Counted from the stretch's first letter, positions 47,106 through 57,096 are shown. The stretch: 64,000 nucleotides of DNA from an uncultured Paracoccaceae bacterium (GCA_947496605.1 CANMDF010000003.1:62001-126000); one strand, 5' to 3'. The notes: a model not told the origin generated them from the sequence alone. Numbers and translations are program-made.

Positions 47106-49256
47106 TCATCCTTCTCTGCGGGATGTACCCGCCCCCAAGGCTGCAAGCCCCGGATCTTTGTGCCGCGAAATCGTCGACACGTTGCTTTCTGCCTCAAGCG
47201 CGGTCTGGATACGGTGCAAATGCTCCGCGTCGCGCAAATCTACGTCGATCAGTAACCTAAAATAGTCCGGCTTGCGGTCAATGAACTTTAGGTCAGAGAT
47301 ATTGGCGTTCTGCTCACCAATCAATGTGCAAATACGTCCCAGTACGCCAGAATCATTGGCAATCGTGGCGTCAAAGGTGACGGTATTGACGGCTCCGTGG
47401 GTGCCTTCGTGCCAATGCAGGTCAATCCAGCGCTCGGGCTGGTCTTCATAATCGGCCAAAGCAGCACAATCGATAGCGTGCACAACAACACCTTGGCCGC
47501 GAAACGTGATCCCCAATATCCGCTCACCCGGGACGGGCTGACAACAAGCACCGCGCTGTTGTACTTGATCCGGGGTCAAACCGACGACAGCGCGACCTTG
47601 GTCGATTTCTTCGCCCTGGGTATGGGCAAGTTCAGGATAAATAGCGGTGACAACTTTGCGCCCCGTAATCTCGGCACTTCCCAATCGGGCAAGCAATTCG
47701 TCGACGCTATCAATCGCCAACGCCTTTGCAGCGGTCTTCAGTGCTTTTTCGGTGCTTCTTTTTCCGACATTCTCAAAGGCCACACGCGCAAGTTCACGGC
47801 CCAAACGCACGAACCGCTCACGGTCTTCTTCGCGGAGCGACCTGCGAATAGCTGTTTTGGCCCGTCCGGTCACGGCAATATCAATCCACGTTGCCTGAGG
47901 GGTTTGTCCCTCAGCCGTGATGACATCGACCGACTGGCCGTTCTTTAAACGCGTCCAAAGCGGTACGCGCAAACCATCGACCTTGGCCCCGACACAAGCA
48001 GATCCGATCCGCGTGTGAATAGCATAAGCAAAATCAATCGGCGTCGCACCGCGCGGCAGTTTGATCACATCGCCCTTGGGCGTGAAGCAGAACACTTGGT
48101 CTTGATACATCTCAAGCTTAACAGCCTCGAGGAATTCTTCGTGGTCCTGATCTTCATCAAGCCGGTCTGTCAGCGATGAAATCCATTTGACCGGATCAAC
48201 GGCAAAGCGGTTCTCGACACGCTCGCCATTCTTGTATGACCAATGTGCGGCAACACCTGTTTCAGCAACTTCGTGCATCTCGCGGGTTCGCACCTGCACT
48301 TCAACCTGCTTCCCATCGCGCCCTGATACGGTGGTGTGGATTGAACGATAGCCGTTGGATTTTGGCTGGCTAATATAGTCCTTGAACCGGCCCGGGACAG
48401 CACGCCATCGCTGGTGGATAGCGCCTAGCACGCGGTAACAATCAGCCTCAGTCGCGACGATAACGCGGAAACCATAGATATCAGCGAGGCGGCTAAAGCC
48501 TTGCTCTTTCTCCTGCATTTTGCGCCAGATGGAATAAGGCTTTTTCGCGCGCCCAATGACATCGGCGGTGATGTTGGCCTTCTCCATCTCGACCCGCATA
48601 TCAGCTGTGATTTTTTGGATCACATCGCCTGTTTCGCGTTGCAGCGTGATAAAGCGGCGAATGATCGAATTGCGGCCTTCAGGGTTCAGCACACGGAAAG
48701 ACAGATCTTCCAGTTCTTCGCGCATCCATTGCATACCCATACGGCCCGCAAGGGGCGCAAAGATATCCATCGTTTCGCGTGCCTTTTGAGCCTGCTTTTC
48801 TGGGCGCATGGATTTAATCGTGCGCATGTTGTGCAGACGGTCGGCTAGCTTGACCAAAGTCACCCGCAAATCGCGTGAGGTTGCCATGAACAGCTTGCGG
48901 AAATTCTCTGCCTGCTTTGTCTGGGTCGACGTCAGCTGCAGATTGGTCAGCTTGGTGACACCATCGACAAGATCGGCAATTTCGCGGCCAAACCGCTTTT
49001 CGACTTCCACAAAGGACGCTTTGGTGTCCTCAATCGTGTCGTGCAGCAATGCGGTGATCAGCGTTGCGTCATCCATCTGCTGTTCAGCCAAAATACCGGC
49101 AACAGCAACGGGATGAGTAAAATAAGGTTCGCCAGAATGACGAAACTGCCCTTCGTGCATTTCAGCACCAAAGGCATAGGCATCGCGCAATAGCGCCTGA
49201 TTTGAATTGGGGTTGTAGGTGCGGACCAGTGCAATCAGATCGTCTGCTGTCGTCAT
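47106..49256 (-). CDS. Bifunctional (p)ppGpp synthetase/hydrolase, RelA/SpoT homologue
   Basis: Makes and destroys the alarmone (p)ppGpp that controls the stringent response. It is 716 residues. The HD hydrolase domain is intact (RHSGEPYFTHPVAVAGIL, ITALLHDTIEDT, KLADRLHNMRT), the synthetase domain has KPYSIWRKMQ, DIYGFRVIV and NGYRSIHTTV, and TGS (ATPIDFAYAIHTRIG) and C-terminal ACT domains follow. As the only Rsh seen here it likely serves both roles, as in most alphaproteobacteria. It sits between rpoZ and DUF2062. Confidence 0.97.
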   Translation of the reverse strand: MTTADDLIALVRTYNPNSNQALLRDAYAFGAEMHEGQFRHSGEPYFTHPVAVAGILAEQQMDDATLITALLHDTIEDTKASFVEVEKRFGREIADLVDGVTKLTNLQLTSTQTKQAENFRKLFMATSRDLRVTLVKLADRLHNMRTIKSMRPEKQAQKARETMDIFAPLAGRMGMQWMREELEDLSFRVLNPEGRNSIIRRFITLQRETGDVIQKITADMRVEMEKANITADVIGRAKKPYSIWRKMQEKEQGFSRLADIYGFRVIVATEADCYRVLGAIHQRWRAVPGRFKDYISQPKSNGYRSIHTTVSGRDGKQVEVQVRTREMHEVAETGVAAHWSYKNGERVENRFAVDPVKWISSLTDRLDEDQDHEEFLEAVKLEMYQDQVFCFTPKGDVIKLPRGATPIDFAYAIHTRIGSACVGAKVDGLRVPLWTRLKNGQSVDVITAEGQTPQATWIDIAVTGRAKTAIRRSLREEDRERFVRLGRELARVAFENVGKRSTEKALKTAAKALAIDSVDELLARLGSAEITGRKVVTAIYPELAHTQGEEIDQGRAVVGLTPDQVQQRGACCQPVPGERILGITFRGQGVVVHAIDCAALADYEDQPERWIDLHWHEGTHGAVNTVTFDATIANDSGVLGRICTLIGEQNANISDLKFIDRKPDYFRLLIDVDLRDAEHLHRIQTALEAESNVSTISRHKDPGLAALGAGTSRREG

Positions 49257-49296
49257 CTGGTCCCGCGCCTATCTTTTTCAGGCCGGTGAGGCGACC

Positions 49297-49650
49297 TTAG
49301 CGCTGCCCTTGCGCATCCATCAATGCGCGCAGCAGCTTCTCTTCTGACATATCGTCTTCTGCAGGTTTGTCGCTTTCGGCACCCATCAACAAGGACATGC
49401 TGTCCTCTTCTGGTTCGTCAACTTCAATCTGCGTCTGGTTTGCTTCGATCATGCGCTCGCGCAGATCATCAGCTTGTTGTGTCTCATCCGCGATTTCACG
49501 CAAGGATACGACAGGATTCTTGTCGTTGTCACGACCAACGGTGATCGGTGCACCAGCGGAAATTTCACGGGCACGATGTGCCGCAAGCATCACAAGCTCA
49601 AAACGGTTCGGAACTTTATCGACGCAATCTTCTACGGTGACGCGGGCCAT
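49297..49650 (-). CDS. rpoZ: RNA polymerase omega subunit
   Basis: Omega helps assemble RNA polymerase by holding beta'. It is 117 residues. [24 protein letters not shown], the [13 protein letters not shown] segment and [12 protein letters not shown] are conserved. An acidic tail follows, as in relatives. It heads the operon that continues with the Rsh gene; ppGpp acts at the omega-beta' interface, so the neighbourhood makes sense. Confidence 0.97.
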   Translation of the reverse strand: MARVTVEDCVDKVPNRFELVMLAAHRAREISAGAPITVGRDNDKNPVVSLREIADETQQADDLRERMIEANQTQIEVDEPEEDSMSLLMGAESDKPAEDDMSEEKLLRALMDAQGQR

Positions 49651-49750
49651 GGGCGAACTCCAGTCGGGTCATAAGGGACTTTGGAAGCCGCCTACTTAGA
49701 GGCTTCGGGTAAGAATGACAAGGCCCACAAAGACCCTGACGCGCAGTTTT

Positions 49751-50356
49751 TTAAGGCCTGTGCGGATCACTTAGTCTTACCACTTCTGCACACAATTGAT
49801 CCGGCAAAGCATCACACATTTGCGCGATTGAACTGCCTAGAACAGGGTGTATCCAGTTGGGTGCCACATCCTGCAACGGTACCAACACAAATGCCCGATC
49901 TTGGACACGGGGGTGCGGCAGGATCAGTTCGGTTGGGGTATCCGTTTGTTGTTCGGCCGACGGCAGCTCTCGCCAGTGTTTATGCGTTGCATCACTTGGT
50001 AAAATCGTATCTCCGACCGCGATTAGATCAAGATCAAGCGTTCGCTGCCCCCATCTCTTTTCCCGTGTGCGACCCGCCGCAGCCTCAATTAAATGGAGCT
50101 GAGCAAGCAATTCATGCGCGGGGGAAGCAACGTAAATCATCATCGCAGCGTTCACATAGTCTGGCCCAGCACCAGCAGGAAAGGCAGGCGTAGAAAAAAG
50201 CCCACTGAATTCAGCGCTTTCCCGCGATAACGCCGCCACTTCTAACATGGCTTTTTGTACAGTTTCCCTAGCGTCACCCCATATCGAATTTTCGTTACTA
50301 CCAAGGGCAATGAGCGCCAGTTGGCCTGCTTTCGGCGCATTCGACACTTGTCTCAC
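49751..50356 (-). CDS. folK: HPPK, 2-amino-4-hydroxy-6-hydroxymethyldihydropteridine pyrophosphokinase
   Basis: Transfers pyrophosphate from ATP to hydroxymethyl-dihydropterin in folate synthesis. It is 201 residues. LIALGSNENSIWGD at the start, FSGLFSTPAFPAGAGPDYVNAAM and the metal-binding GQRTLDLDLIAVGD are diagnostic. The start is GTG at 50354-50356 with AAGGA about 10 bases upstream; the alternatives are less supported. The partner folP/folB genes are not in view. Confidence 0.93.
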   Translation of the reverse strand: MRQVSNAPKAGQLALIALGSNENSIWGDARETVQKAMLEVAALSRESAEFSGLFSTPAFPAGAGPDYVNAAMMIYVASPAHELLAQLHLIEAAAGRTREKRWGQRTLDLDLIAVGDTILPSDATHKHWRELPSAEQQTDTPTELILPHPRVQDRAFVLVPLQDVAPNWIHPVLGSSIAQMCDALPDQLCAEVVRLSDPHRP

Positions 50357-50451
50357 TTATGAAATCCTTTACATAAAACGTCATTCTTGGAGCTTCCATA
50401 ACACTCACGGACAAAAACTGCTCGCAAGATTACATTTGGAAGGACGACCCC

Positions 50452-51027
50452 ATGTTTTATCGGGACGAGCGTTTGGCGCTCTTCATCGATGGATCAAACC
50501 TGTATGCAGCGGCCAAGTCGCTCGGCTTTGACATCGATTATAAACTATTGCGACAGGAATTCATGCGTCGCGGAAAAATGCTTCGGGCATTTTATTACAC
50601 CGCTTTGCTGGAAAATGACGAATACTCGCCGATCCGCCCTTTGGTCGATTGGCTAAACTACAACGGTTTCACCATGGTGACGAAACCGGCGAAAGAATAC
50701 ACCGACAGCATGGGTCGCCGTAAGGTGAAGGGCAACATGGACATCGAGCTTGCCGTCGATGCTATGGAACTGGCCCCCTATGTGGATCACGTTGTACTGT
50801 TTTCCGGCGACGGCGATTTCCGTCCGCTGGTCGAAGCACTACAGCGCAAAGGCGTGCGGGTTTCTGTTGTCTCAACGATTCGCAGCCAACCACCCATGAT
50901 TTCTGACGAACTGCGCCGCCAAGCCGATAACTTTATCGAGCTTGATGAACTGCGTGATGTTGTGGGGCGCCCTGTGCGCGAACCACGGACCGAGATGGTA
51001 TCGGAAGACGCGTCCGAAGAGACCTAA
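50452..51027 (+). CDS. NYN domain (LabA/DUF88-like) protein
   Basis: A 191-residue protein of the NYN family, a PIN-like fold expected to cut RNA. The acidic sites ALFIDGSNLYAAA (first Asp), VKGNMDIELAVDAM and VVLFSGDGDFRPLVEAL are all in place, and VRVSVVSTIRSQP follows. The family (LabA in cyanobacteria) has few characterised members; the RNA target is unknown. A C-terminal acidic tail of about 30 residues is extra. It is divergent from folK, and an 11-bp stem-loop follows its stop. Confidence 0.88.
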   Translation: MFYRDERLALFIDGSNLYAAAKSLGFDIDYKLLRQEFMRRGKMLRAFYYTALLENDEYSPIRPLVDWLNYNGFTMVTKPAKEYTDSMGRRKVKGNMDIELAVDAMELAPYVDHVVLFSGDGDFRPLVEALQRKGVRVSVVSTIRSQPPMISDELRRQADNFIELDELRDVVGRPVREPRTEMVSEDASEET

Positions 51028-51037
51028 ATTGCTGTTG

Positions 51038-51067
51038 CATTGAGGCGCGATCCTTTGCGCCTCAATG
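51038..51067 (+). terminator. Stem-loop after the NYN gene (terminator or attenuator)
   Basis: CATTGAGGCGC and GCGCCTCAATG form a perfect 11-bp stem around an 8-base loop, 10 bases after the NYN stop and 71 bp before ispH. No T-run follows, so it may be a non-canonical terminator or a structure in the ispH leader. Confidence 0.5.
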
Positions 51068-51138
51068 CGTCGTGGCATCTGGCGCTGGACCTGCACCGCG
51101 CAAACCCTTACCTCTGGTCTACGAAACCGGAGCGTAAG

Positions 51139-52089
51139 ATGACCAAACCACCTCTCACCCTTTATCTAGCAGCACCACGCGGATTTTGCGCAGGTGTTGA
51201 TCGTGCGATCAAAATCGTCGAGATGGCTTTGGAAAAATGGGGCGCACCCGTTTATGTCCGCCATGAGATTGTGCACAATAAGTTCGTCGTTGATGCTCTG
51301 CGCGACAAAGGCGCTGTTTTCGTCGAAGAATTGGACGAATGCCCTGATGATCGCCCCGTTATCTTTTCAGCTCACGGTGTACCCAAATCCGTTCCAGCAG
51401 CCGCCGCAAAGCGCGAAATGGTCTATGTCGATGCGACATGCCCACTGGTTAGCAAGGTCCACATCGAGGCCCAGCGCCACGCAGACAATGGCCTGCAAAT
51501 GATCATGATCGGGCACGAAGGCCACCCCGAGACTGTCGGGACGATGGGTCAGCTACCGGAAGGCGAAGTGCTGTTGGTCGAAACTGTTGAGGACGTCGCC
51601 TCCGTGAAGGTACGCGATGCCGATAGCCTTGCATTTGTCACCCAAACCACGCTTTCGGTGGATGATACTGCAGATATCGTCGCCGCACTCTATGATCGGT
51701 TCCCCAAAATCGTCGGGCCCCATAAAGAAGACATCTGCTACGCGACCACCAATCGCCAAGAAGCCGTCAAAGCGATGGCGCCGAAATGTGATGCAATGCT
51801 CGTGGTGGGCGCGCCCAATTCGTCCAACTCTAAGCGTTTGGTCGAGGTCGGATCGCGGGCGGGCTGTAACTATGCGCAATTGGTGCAACGCGCCACTGAC
51901 ATCGACTGGCGCGCGCTGGACGGCATCACCTCTATGGGGATTACCGCTGGTGCATCTGCCCCCGAGGTTCTGATTGCCGAAGTTATCGACGCCTTCAAAG
52001 ATCGGTTCGACACGACAGTTGAAATGGTTGTCACCGCCGAAGAGAACGTCGAATTCAAAGTGCCACGCGTCCTACGGGAAACCGCCTAG
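51139..52089 (+). CDS. ispH: 4-hydroxy-3-methylbut-2-enyl diphosphate reductase
   Basis: IspH makes the isoprenoid units IPP and DMAPP at the last step of the MEP pathway, using a [4Fe-4S] cluster. It is 316 residues. The three cluster cysteines lie in [11 protein letters not shown] (C17), [12 protein letters not shown] and [10 protein letters not shown]. The start is the ATG at 51139 ([13 protein letters not shown]); a frame extending to 51040 runs into the stem-loop and is rejected. The three genes that follow are closely spaced on the same strand. Confidence 0.97.
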   Translation: MTKPPLTLYLAAPRGFCAGVDRAIKIVEMALEKWGAPVYVRHEIVHNKFVVDALRDKGAVFVEELDECPDDRPVIFSAHGVPKSVPAAAAKREMVYVDATCPLVSKVHIEAQRHADNGLQMIMIGHEGHPETVGTMGQLPEGEVLLVETVEDVASVKVRDADSLAFVTQTTLSVDDTADIVAALYDRFPKIVGPHKEDICYATTNRQEAVKAMAPKCDAMLVVGAPNSSNSKRLVEVGSRAGCNYAQLVQRATDIDWRALDGITSMGITAGASAPEVLIAEVIDAFKDRFDTTVEMVVTAEENVEFKVPRVLRETA

Positions 52090-52104
52090 CAAAGGGTACG
52101 CAAG

Positions 52105-52554
52105 ATGAGCTCAATACCGCGTTCCGCACTCATTCTCGGGCTAGCTGGCCTTATCCCGTTCGTTTGGGGAGCAATCACCGTAATCCGACCAGAGCTGGCG
52201 CTTTGGGGACAGGCAACAATCGGCGGGCGGTTCATTGGCCCGTATGTGCAACTGTTCTACGGGGCCATCATTCTGTCATTTATGTCAGGCGTGCTATGGG
52301 GGTTTGCCACCAAAGCGACCGGGCAAATCGCCACCGCCAGCTATGTGCTTTCGGTCATCCCAGCACTTTGGGCATTCTTCATGACAGGCGGCGGTCCGAC
52401 AGCGGCCGCAGTTAACCTGATTGTGGGCTTCTTGGGCCTTCTTTTGCTTGATTGGCACTTTTGGCGGCTGGGACTTGCACCGCCTTGGTGGATGCATCTG
52501 CGCGGATTACTAACAGCGATCGTTATCGTGACATTCTTGCCGTTGGTTCTTTGA
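52105..52554 (+). CDS. DUF3429 membrane protein
   Basis: A 149-residue protein with about five membrane segments of family DUF3429. LILGLAGLIPFVWGA near the start, ILSFMSGVLWGFA and LLLLDWHFWRLGLAPPWWM near the end are characteristic. Function unknown. It starts 15 bp after ispH and shares one base with the methyltransferase start (TGATG). Confidence 0.82.
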   Translation: MSSIPRSALILGLAGLIPFVWGAITVIRPELALWGQATIGGRFIGPYVQLFYGAIILSFMSGVLWGFATKATGQIATASYVLSVIPALWAFFMTGGGPTAAAVNLIVGFLGLLLLDWHFWRLGLAPPWWMHLRGLLTAIVIVTFLPLVL

Positions 52555-53147
52555 TGGCAGATCAGCGAACTATCAAAACTTATGATGCAAAAGCGTCGGA
52601 GTATACCAAGCTGGTCAAGACAGACGGTCCAGATGCAACACTGCAAGCATTCATCGACTTGATTCCAGCGGGCGGCACTGTGCTCGACCTTGGCTGCGGT
52701 CCAGGGGCTGCCTCGGCACATATGCGCGACGCGGGCATCATCCCCGACCCTATTGACGCATCCGAAGGCATGATCGCGATTGCTGTTGAAAAGTTTGATT
52801 TGCCAGCGCGTATAGGCAGCTTTGACGACATCACTGGAACTGACCTTTACGACGGTGTCTGGGCTAACTTTAGCTTGCTGCATGCCGCCCGCGATGACCT
52901 GCCGCGCTACTTGCTAGCGCTTAGCAAAGCAACAAAGCCGGGTGGCATAATCCACATCGGTATGAAAACCGGCGATGGGGCAGAGCGTGACGCGATAGAC
53001 CGGCTTTATACATATGTGACCGTCAGTGAGCTCACAGCGCTGTTGGCAAACGCAGGTTATCAGGTCACTTACAGCAAAGAAGGACGCGAGGCAGGATTGG
53101 CCGGCACTATCGATCCCTTCGTCATTATGCGCGGAAAGAAAACGTAA
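52554..53147 (+). CDS. Class I SAM-dependent methyltransferase
   Basis: A 197-residue methyltransferase of unknown target. The SAM loop [18 protein letters not shown] lies near residues 40-57, followed by the acidic SEGMIAIA segment and [18 protein letters not shown]. The start is the ATG at 52554 ([11 protein letters not shown]). It is coupled to DUF3429 by a one-base overlap. Confidence 0.87.
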   Translation: MADQRTIKTYDAKASEYTKLVKTDGPDATLQAFIDLIPAGGTVLDLGCGPGAASAHMRDAGIIPDPIDASEGMIAIAVEKFDLPARIGSFDDITGTDLYDGVWANFSLLHAARDDLPRYLLALSKATKPGGIIHIGMKTGDGAERDAIDRLYTYVTVSELTALLANAGYQVTYSKEGREAGLAGTIDPFVIMRGKKT

Positions 53148-53149
53148 CG

Positions 53150-53602
53150 ATGCCCCAGCTCTTTGCCTACACAGACGGCGCATGTTCAGGAAACCCCGGA
53201 CCGGGCGGTTGGGGTGCATTGCTGATCGCCCGCGAAGGTGATGCAGTTCTCAAAGAGCGCGCGCTTTGCGGCGGAGAGGCTGAGACGACCAATAATCGGA
53301 TGGAGTTGTTGGCCGCAATCCATGCACTTGAAACGCTTGAACGCGCGACTGCGCTGACAATTGTCACGGATAGCTCTTATGTCAAAGACGGCATTACCAA
53401 ATGGATCCATGGCTGGAAGGCCCGCGGCTGGAAAACAGCGGCGAAAAAGCCAGTGAAGAACGAAGACCTGTGGAAGCGTCTAGAAGAAGCAACTGGTCGT
53501 CACAATGTCACATGGGAATGGGTCAAAGGCCACGCAGGACATCCCGAAAATGAAAAGGCCGATGAATTGGCGCGCGCTGGTATGGAGCCGTTTAAGCCAT
53601 GA
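53150..53602 (+). CDS. rnhA: Ribonuclease HI
   Basis: RNase HI removes RNA from RNA-DNA hybrids. It is 150 residues. The first catalytic Asp is in [17 protein letters not shown] (D9); the others are in [22 protein letters not shown] and [11 protein letters not shown]. RNase H with a basic patch ([15 protein letters not shown]) is standard. It starts two bases after the methyltransferase gene and overlaps the next gene by 4. Confidence 0.97.
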   Translation: MPQLFAYTDGACSGNPGPGGWGALLIAREGDAVLKERALCGGEAETTNNRMELLAAIHALETLERATALTIVTDSSYVKDGITKWIHGWKARGWKTAAKKPVKNEDLWKRLEEATGRHNVTWEWVKGHAGHPENEKADELARAGMEPFKP

Positions 53603-54294
53603 AAGAACCGCTCCTCTTATTGCCGGGCATGATGTGCGACGCGCGATTGTACGGCCCACAAATCGAAGCCTTTTCGCATGATCGGGCAATCCTCACCGCG
53701 CCTCAAAACGACCATGACACTGTGGCGCAACTCGCCCAAGATATCTTGGCGAACGCCCCGCCAAGCTTTGCATTGGCTGGTCTTTCAATGGGGGGCATCG
53801 TCGCAATGGAGGTGTATCGCCAAGCGCCTAAGCGGGTCACCCGGTTGGCTCTGTTGGACACCAATCCAAAAGCTGAAGTCAAGGCTGTTGCCAAAAACCG
53901 CGAACCACAGATCGCAAAGGTCCGCGCTGGGCAATTACGCGCCGTAATGCGCGACGAGATGAAGCCAAATTACCTGACCGATGGGCCGCGGATGGGTCAG
54001 ATCCTAGATCTTTGTATGGCGATGGCTGACGCTTTGGGACCCGAGGTTTTCGTCAACCAATCACGCGCATTACAATCCCGCCCAGATCAGCAAGATACGC
54101 TGCGGCAGGTCAATGTCCCGACGCTAATCCTATGCGGTGAAGATGACGCCCTTTGTCCGATCCACCGGCACGCGCTGATGCATGAACTGATCCCCGGATC
54201 GACTTTTAAAATCGTCCAGAACGCGGGCCATCTGCCTACGCTTGAACAACCAGACATAACAAATGAGGCTTTGGCACAATGGCTGAACCAGTAA
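53599..54294 (+). CDS. Alpha/beta hydrolase
   Basis: A 231-residue alpha/beta-hydrolase. The nucleophile elbow is AGLSMGG (S63), with the oxyanion region LPGMMCD near residues 8-14. The Asp is likely in [12 protein letters not shown] and the His in [11 protein letters not shown]. Its substrate is unknown. It overlaps rnhA by 4 bases and the RraA-like gene by 16. Confidence 0.85.
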   Translation: MKEPLLLLPGMMCDARLYGPQIEAFSHDRAILTAPQNDHDTVAQLAQDILANAPPSFALAGLSMGGIVAMEVYRQAPKRVTRLALLDTNPKAEVKAVAKNREPQIAKVRAGQLRAVMRDEMKPNYLTDGPRMGQILDLCMAMADALGPEVFVNQSRALQSRPDQQDTLRQVNVPTLILCGEDDALCPIHRHALMHELIPGSTFKIVQNAGHLPTLEQPDITNEALAQWLNQ

Positions 54295-54986
54295 TTCCCG
54301 CTGATCTTTTGGCACTGCTAAAACGTGTCGATACGCCCACTGTTTGCAACGCCATCGAAGTGGCCCAAGGCAAACGCGGCTTTGATGCCTATACCAAAGG
54401 CACCATGCAGTGTTCGGCCCCCGGGCAGTCCATGGTCGGCTTTGCCCGCACCGCCAAGATTGCCGGACGCGAAGCCCCGACAGAAGACCCCGATGTGATC
54501 CGTGCCCGCCGCCTCGACTACTTTCGCAACATGGCAGAAGGCCCACGGCCAGCAATCGCGGTGCTTGAAGACGTCGACTATCCGCATTGTGTCAGCGCAT
54601 GGTGGGGTGAGGTGCACACGAATGTGCATAAGGGCCTCGGGCTGAATGGTGCGCTGACCAACGGTGTGATGCGCGATCTGGGTGACTTGGCCGAGGGTTT
54701 TCCAGTGGTCGCTGGGTCCATCGGGCCCAGTCATGCTTTTGTGCATGTCCGCGAATTAGGCACACCTGTGCATGTCATGGGGATGACTGTGAACCAAGGT
54801 GATCTGGTGCATGCCGATCAGCACGGTGGTTTGGTGATTCCGCCTGAAGTGATCCCAAACCTGAAAGCCGCGATTGAAAAAATGTGGGCGGGTGAGAAGA
54901 TCGTTATTGGGCCGTCGCAACAGCCTGACTTTGATTTGGACAAGCTGCTTGAGGCATGGTCGGCATTTGAAAAGGCACGCACCTAG
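54279..54986 (+). CDS. RraA-like (HMG/oxaloacetate aldolase family) protein
   Basis: A 235-residue protein of the RraA fold. That family holds 4-hydroxy-4-methyl-2-oxoglutarate aldolases, oxaloacetate decarboxylases and the RNase E inhibitor RraA of enterobacteria. LLALLKRVDTPTVCNAIEVA, WWGEVHTNVHKGLGLNGALTNG, RDLGDL, and GDLVHADQHGGLVIP are seen; the last carries the metal-binding region. At this length and with GALTNGVMRDL, the aldolase-type role is likelier than RNase E control. It overlaps the hydrolase by 16 bases. Confidence 0.78.
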   Translation: MAEPVIPADLLALLKRVDTPTVCNAIEVAQGKRGFDAYTKGTMQCSAPGQSMVGFARTAKIAGREAPTEDPDVIRARRLDYFRNMAEGPRPAIAVLEDVDYPHCVSAWWGEVHTNVHKGLGLNGALTNGVMRDLGDLAEGFPVVAGSIGPSHAFVHVRELGTPVHVMGMTVNQGDLVHADQHGGLVIPPEVIPNLKAAIEKMWAGEKIVIGPSQQPDFDLDKLLEAWSAFEKART

Positions 54987-55013
54987 GCATTCAAATTCTG
55001 CGAAGAACTTGAC

Positions 55014-55035
55014 CCATTTCGCTCAAACGAAATGG
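55014..55035. terminator. Hairpin between convergent RraA-like and quinone oxidoreductase genes
   Basis: CCATTTCG and CGAAATGG form a perfect 8-bp stem around CTCAAA, between the two stops. No T-run follows on either strand, so termination is possible but not certain. Confidence 0.45.
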
Positions 55036-55039
55036 CGCT

Positions 55040-56011
55040 CTAAGCCACCTTCAGAACAATCTTGCCAATATGGGCACTGCTTTCCATACGCGCGTGTGCA
55101 GCTGCTGCATCTTCCAGCGCAAACTCTTGATCCATCACAGGCGCCACTTTGCCCGCCATAATCAGCGGCCAAACGTCTTTACGCAGTGCGTCGGCGATCT
55201 GCGCTTTCGCCAGATCAGACTGCGGGCGCAGCGTTGATCCGGTGATCGTCAATCGCCGTGTCATCAGTTGCACAAAGTTCAACTCAACCTTTGGGCCCTG
55301 CAAGAATGCGATCTGTACTAAGGTACCGTCATCCGCCAGCGCCTTAAGATTGCGCGGAATATAGGGCCCACCGACCATATCAAGGATTAGGTCGGCACCG
55401 CCCAAGGCGCGTATCTCTTCCACAAAATCGGTGTCGCGATAGTTAAACGCAGCTTCGGCACCCAACGCCACACAAGCCTCACTTTTCTCAGCCGATCCCG
55501 CCGTCGTAAAGACACGCGCGCCAAAGGCTTTTGCCAGCTGGATCGCCGTCGTCCCAATGCCCGAACTGCCGCCATGTACCAAGAACCGCTGACCTGCTTG
55601 CAGGCCGCCGCGCATGAACACGTTGGACCAGACCGTAAAGAAGGTTTCCGGCAAACAGGCCGCTTGTTTTAGGGTCAAACCGCCGGGGATTGGCAAACAA
55701 TGCGCGGCCGGCGTGGCCACATATTCCGCATACCCGCCACCGGGTAGCAACGCGCAAACCTGATCGCCAGGTTTCAGCGATGCAACACCTGCACCACAAG
55801 CAACGACCTCACCAGACGCCTCTAATCCCGGTAAATCACTCGCGCCCTTGGGTGGGTTATAAAGGCCCGCACGCTGCAGCGCATCTGGCCGGTTCACACC
55901 AGCATAGGCCACTTTGATGACGACCTGATCATAGTCAGGTTCCGGGATCGGACGATCCGTCAAGGTCAGCACATCCGGCCCACCGGGTTGGGAAATCTCG
56001 ATCGCTTTCAT
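55040..56011 (-). CDS. NAD(P)H quinone oxidoreductase, PIG3 type
   Basis: A 323-residue zinc-free medium-chain dehydrogenase that reduces quinones with NAD(P)H. MKAIEISQPGGPDVLTLTD opens it, YAGVNRPDALQRAGLYNPP and LPGLEASGEVVACG follow, and the cofactor domain has GGSSGIGTTAIQLAKAFGARV. GGPYIPRNLKALADDGTLVQIAF is typical of the PIG3/TP53I3 branch. The natural substrate is not known. It lies 12 bases downstream of the COQ9-like gene, likely in one transcript. Confidence 0.87.
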   Translation of the reverse strand: MKAIEISQPGGPDVLTLTDRPIPEPDYDQVVIKVAYAGVNRPDALQRAGLYNPPKGASDLPGLEASGEVVACGAGVASLKPGDQVCALLPGGGYAEYVATPAAHCLPIPGGLTLKQAACLPETFFTVWSNVFMRGGLQAGQRFLVHGGSSGIGTTAIQLAKAFGARVFTTAGSAEKSEACVALGAEAAFNYRDTDFVEEIRALGGADLILDMVGGPYIPRNLKALADDGTLVQIAFLQGPKVELNFVQLMTRRLTITGSTLRPQSDLAKAQIADALRKDVWPLIMAGKVAPVMDQEFALEDAAAAHARMESSAHIGKIVLKVA

Positions 56012-56023
56012 TGTTCTTCGTCC

Positions 56024-56722
56024 TTACTGCGGATCGCGCCAAACACCCGGCAGGTCAGGATCAGACGCAGCCCCCGGTGCTTTGACCGAGGCCATCATGC
56101 GTTCTAATGTGCCCGTGAATGGCTTCAAAATCGCGCTTGCCTTGGCCTGCGCCTTAAGTTTTTCAAACTGCATGACATTGTCGATGCGGCGGTCAATGAA
56201 TGCATCGGTTGCCTGCAAATCCAGACTGTCATCACCCAGCCAATAAAGCACCACCGAACTATAAACACCCGAAAGCGTCATCCGTTTCGTGTACCAATTC
56301 ACATCACGAGACGTATCACCAAGTGCAGTCCAGATCGCATCAGCCGTGCCCCAAATCAACTTGGCCCCATCGGCAGCCATATGCGGCAGGGCAAAAAGCG
56401 TCGTGCCGCGGCGAACGGCCTCTTTGTCATCAATGACCTGCAAGCGCAGGCGAATGGCATGAGCGACCTTATCGCGAAAACGCATATCGCTGAGATCCGC
56501 ATTCGCCAACGCCGCAATCATCGCGGCATCGCCACGCTGGTGATATGCAATGGCCAGATCAACAGCCCCGCGCGGACAGACTGCTTTGGCGACCACAGAA
56601 TCAATTCCCGTATCAGCAATTGCTGCGTCAAACGTCGCGGGGGACCAACCATCAAAGGCCACATGCGGCAGCGCCGCGTCTAACAACTGGTTCAAAATGG
56701 GATCGTTTGGGGCATTTGTCAT
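56024..56722 (-). CDS. COQ9 family protein
   Basis: A 232-residue COQ9-like protein, which in mitochondria binds lipid and helps COQ7 in ubiquinone synthesis. LLDAALPHVAFDGWSPATFDAA at the start matches the family's TetR-like fold, as does WYTKRMTLSGVYSSVVLYWLGDDS. It probably takes part in ubiquinone biogenesis. It sits just upstream of a quinone oxidoreductase gene and is divergent from rpsU. Confidence 0.88.
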   Translation of the reverse strand: MTNAPNDPILNQLLDAALPHVAFDGWSPATFDAAIADTGIDSVVAKAVCPRGAVDLAIAYHQRGDAAMIAALANADLSDMRFRDKVAHAIRLRLQVIDDKEAVRRGTTLFALPHMAADGAKLIWGTADAIWTALGDTSRDVNWYTKRMTLSGVYSSVVLYWLGDDSLDLQATDAFIDRRIDNVMQFEKLKAQAKASAILKPFTGTLERMMASVKAPGAASDPDLPGVWRDPQ

Positions 56723-56829
56723 AGGTCACTCCTGCAAACTGTGCGCACTGGACAAACTAGCCCGCCTTTGCTATCTGCCCAACTCCTGCAATTTTTGCAA
56801 ATTTAACTTAGAGAGGTGGTGAAAACCAC

Positions 56830-57036
56830 ATGCAGGTTAGTGTTCGTGATAACAACGTCGATCAGGCGTTGCGTGCTCTGAAGAAGAAGCTCCAGCGTGA
56901 GGGCGTTTTTCGTGAAATGAAGCTTAAGCAACATTTCGAAAAGCCGTCCGTGCGTAAAGCGCGCGAGAAAGCAGAAGCTATCCGTCGTCAGCGCAAGCTG
57001 GCACGTAAGAAGCTCCAGCGCGAAGGTATGCTCTAG
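56830..57036 (+). CDS. rpsU: 30S ribosomal protein S21 (bS21)
   Basis: S21 of the small subunit, close to the 3' end of 16S rRNA and the anti-Shine-Dalgarno. It is 68 residues. [42 protein letters not shown] and the Arg/Lys-rich tail are standard. GAGAGG about 10 bases upstream marks the start. A terminator follows. It is divergent from COQ9, as in many Rhodobacterales. Confidence 0.97.
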   Translation: MQVSVRDNNVDQALRALKKKLQREGVFREMKLKQHFEKPSVRKAREKAEAIRRQRKLARKKLQREGML

Positions 57037-57064
57037 GGCACCCTTTCTACGTTACGAAATAAAG

Positions 57065-57095
57065 ACCCCCGTTTGAGCAATCAGGCGGGGGTTTT
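57065..57095 (+). terminator. Intrinsic terminator after rpsU
   Basis: CCCCCG and CGGGGG pair around a 14-base loop and are followed by TTTT. It ends just where the convergent MerR gene stops. Confidence 0.85.
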
Positions 57096-57096
57096 C

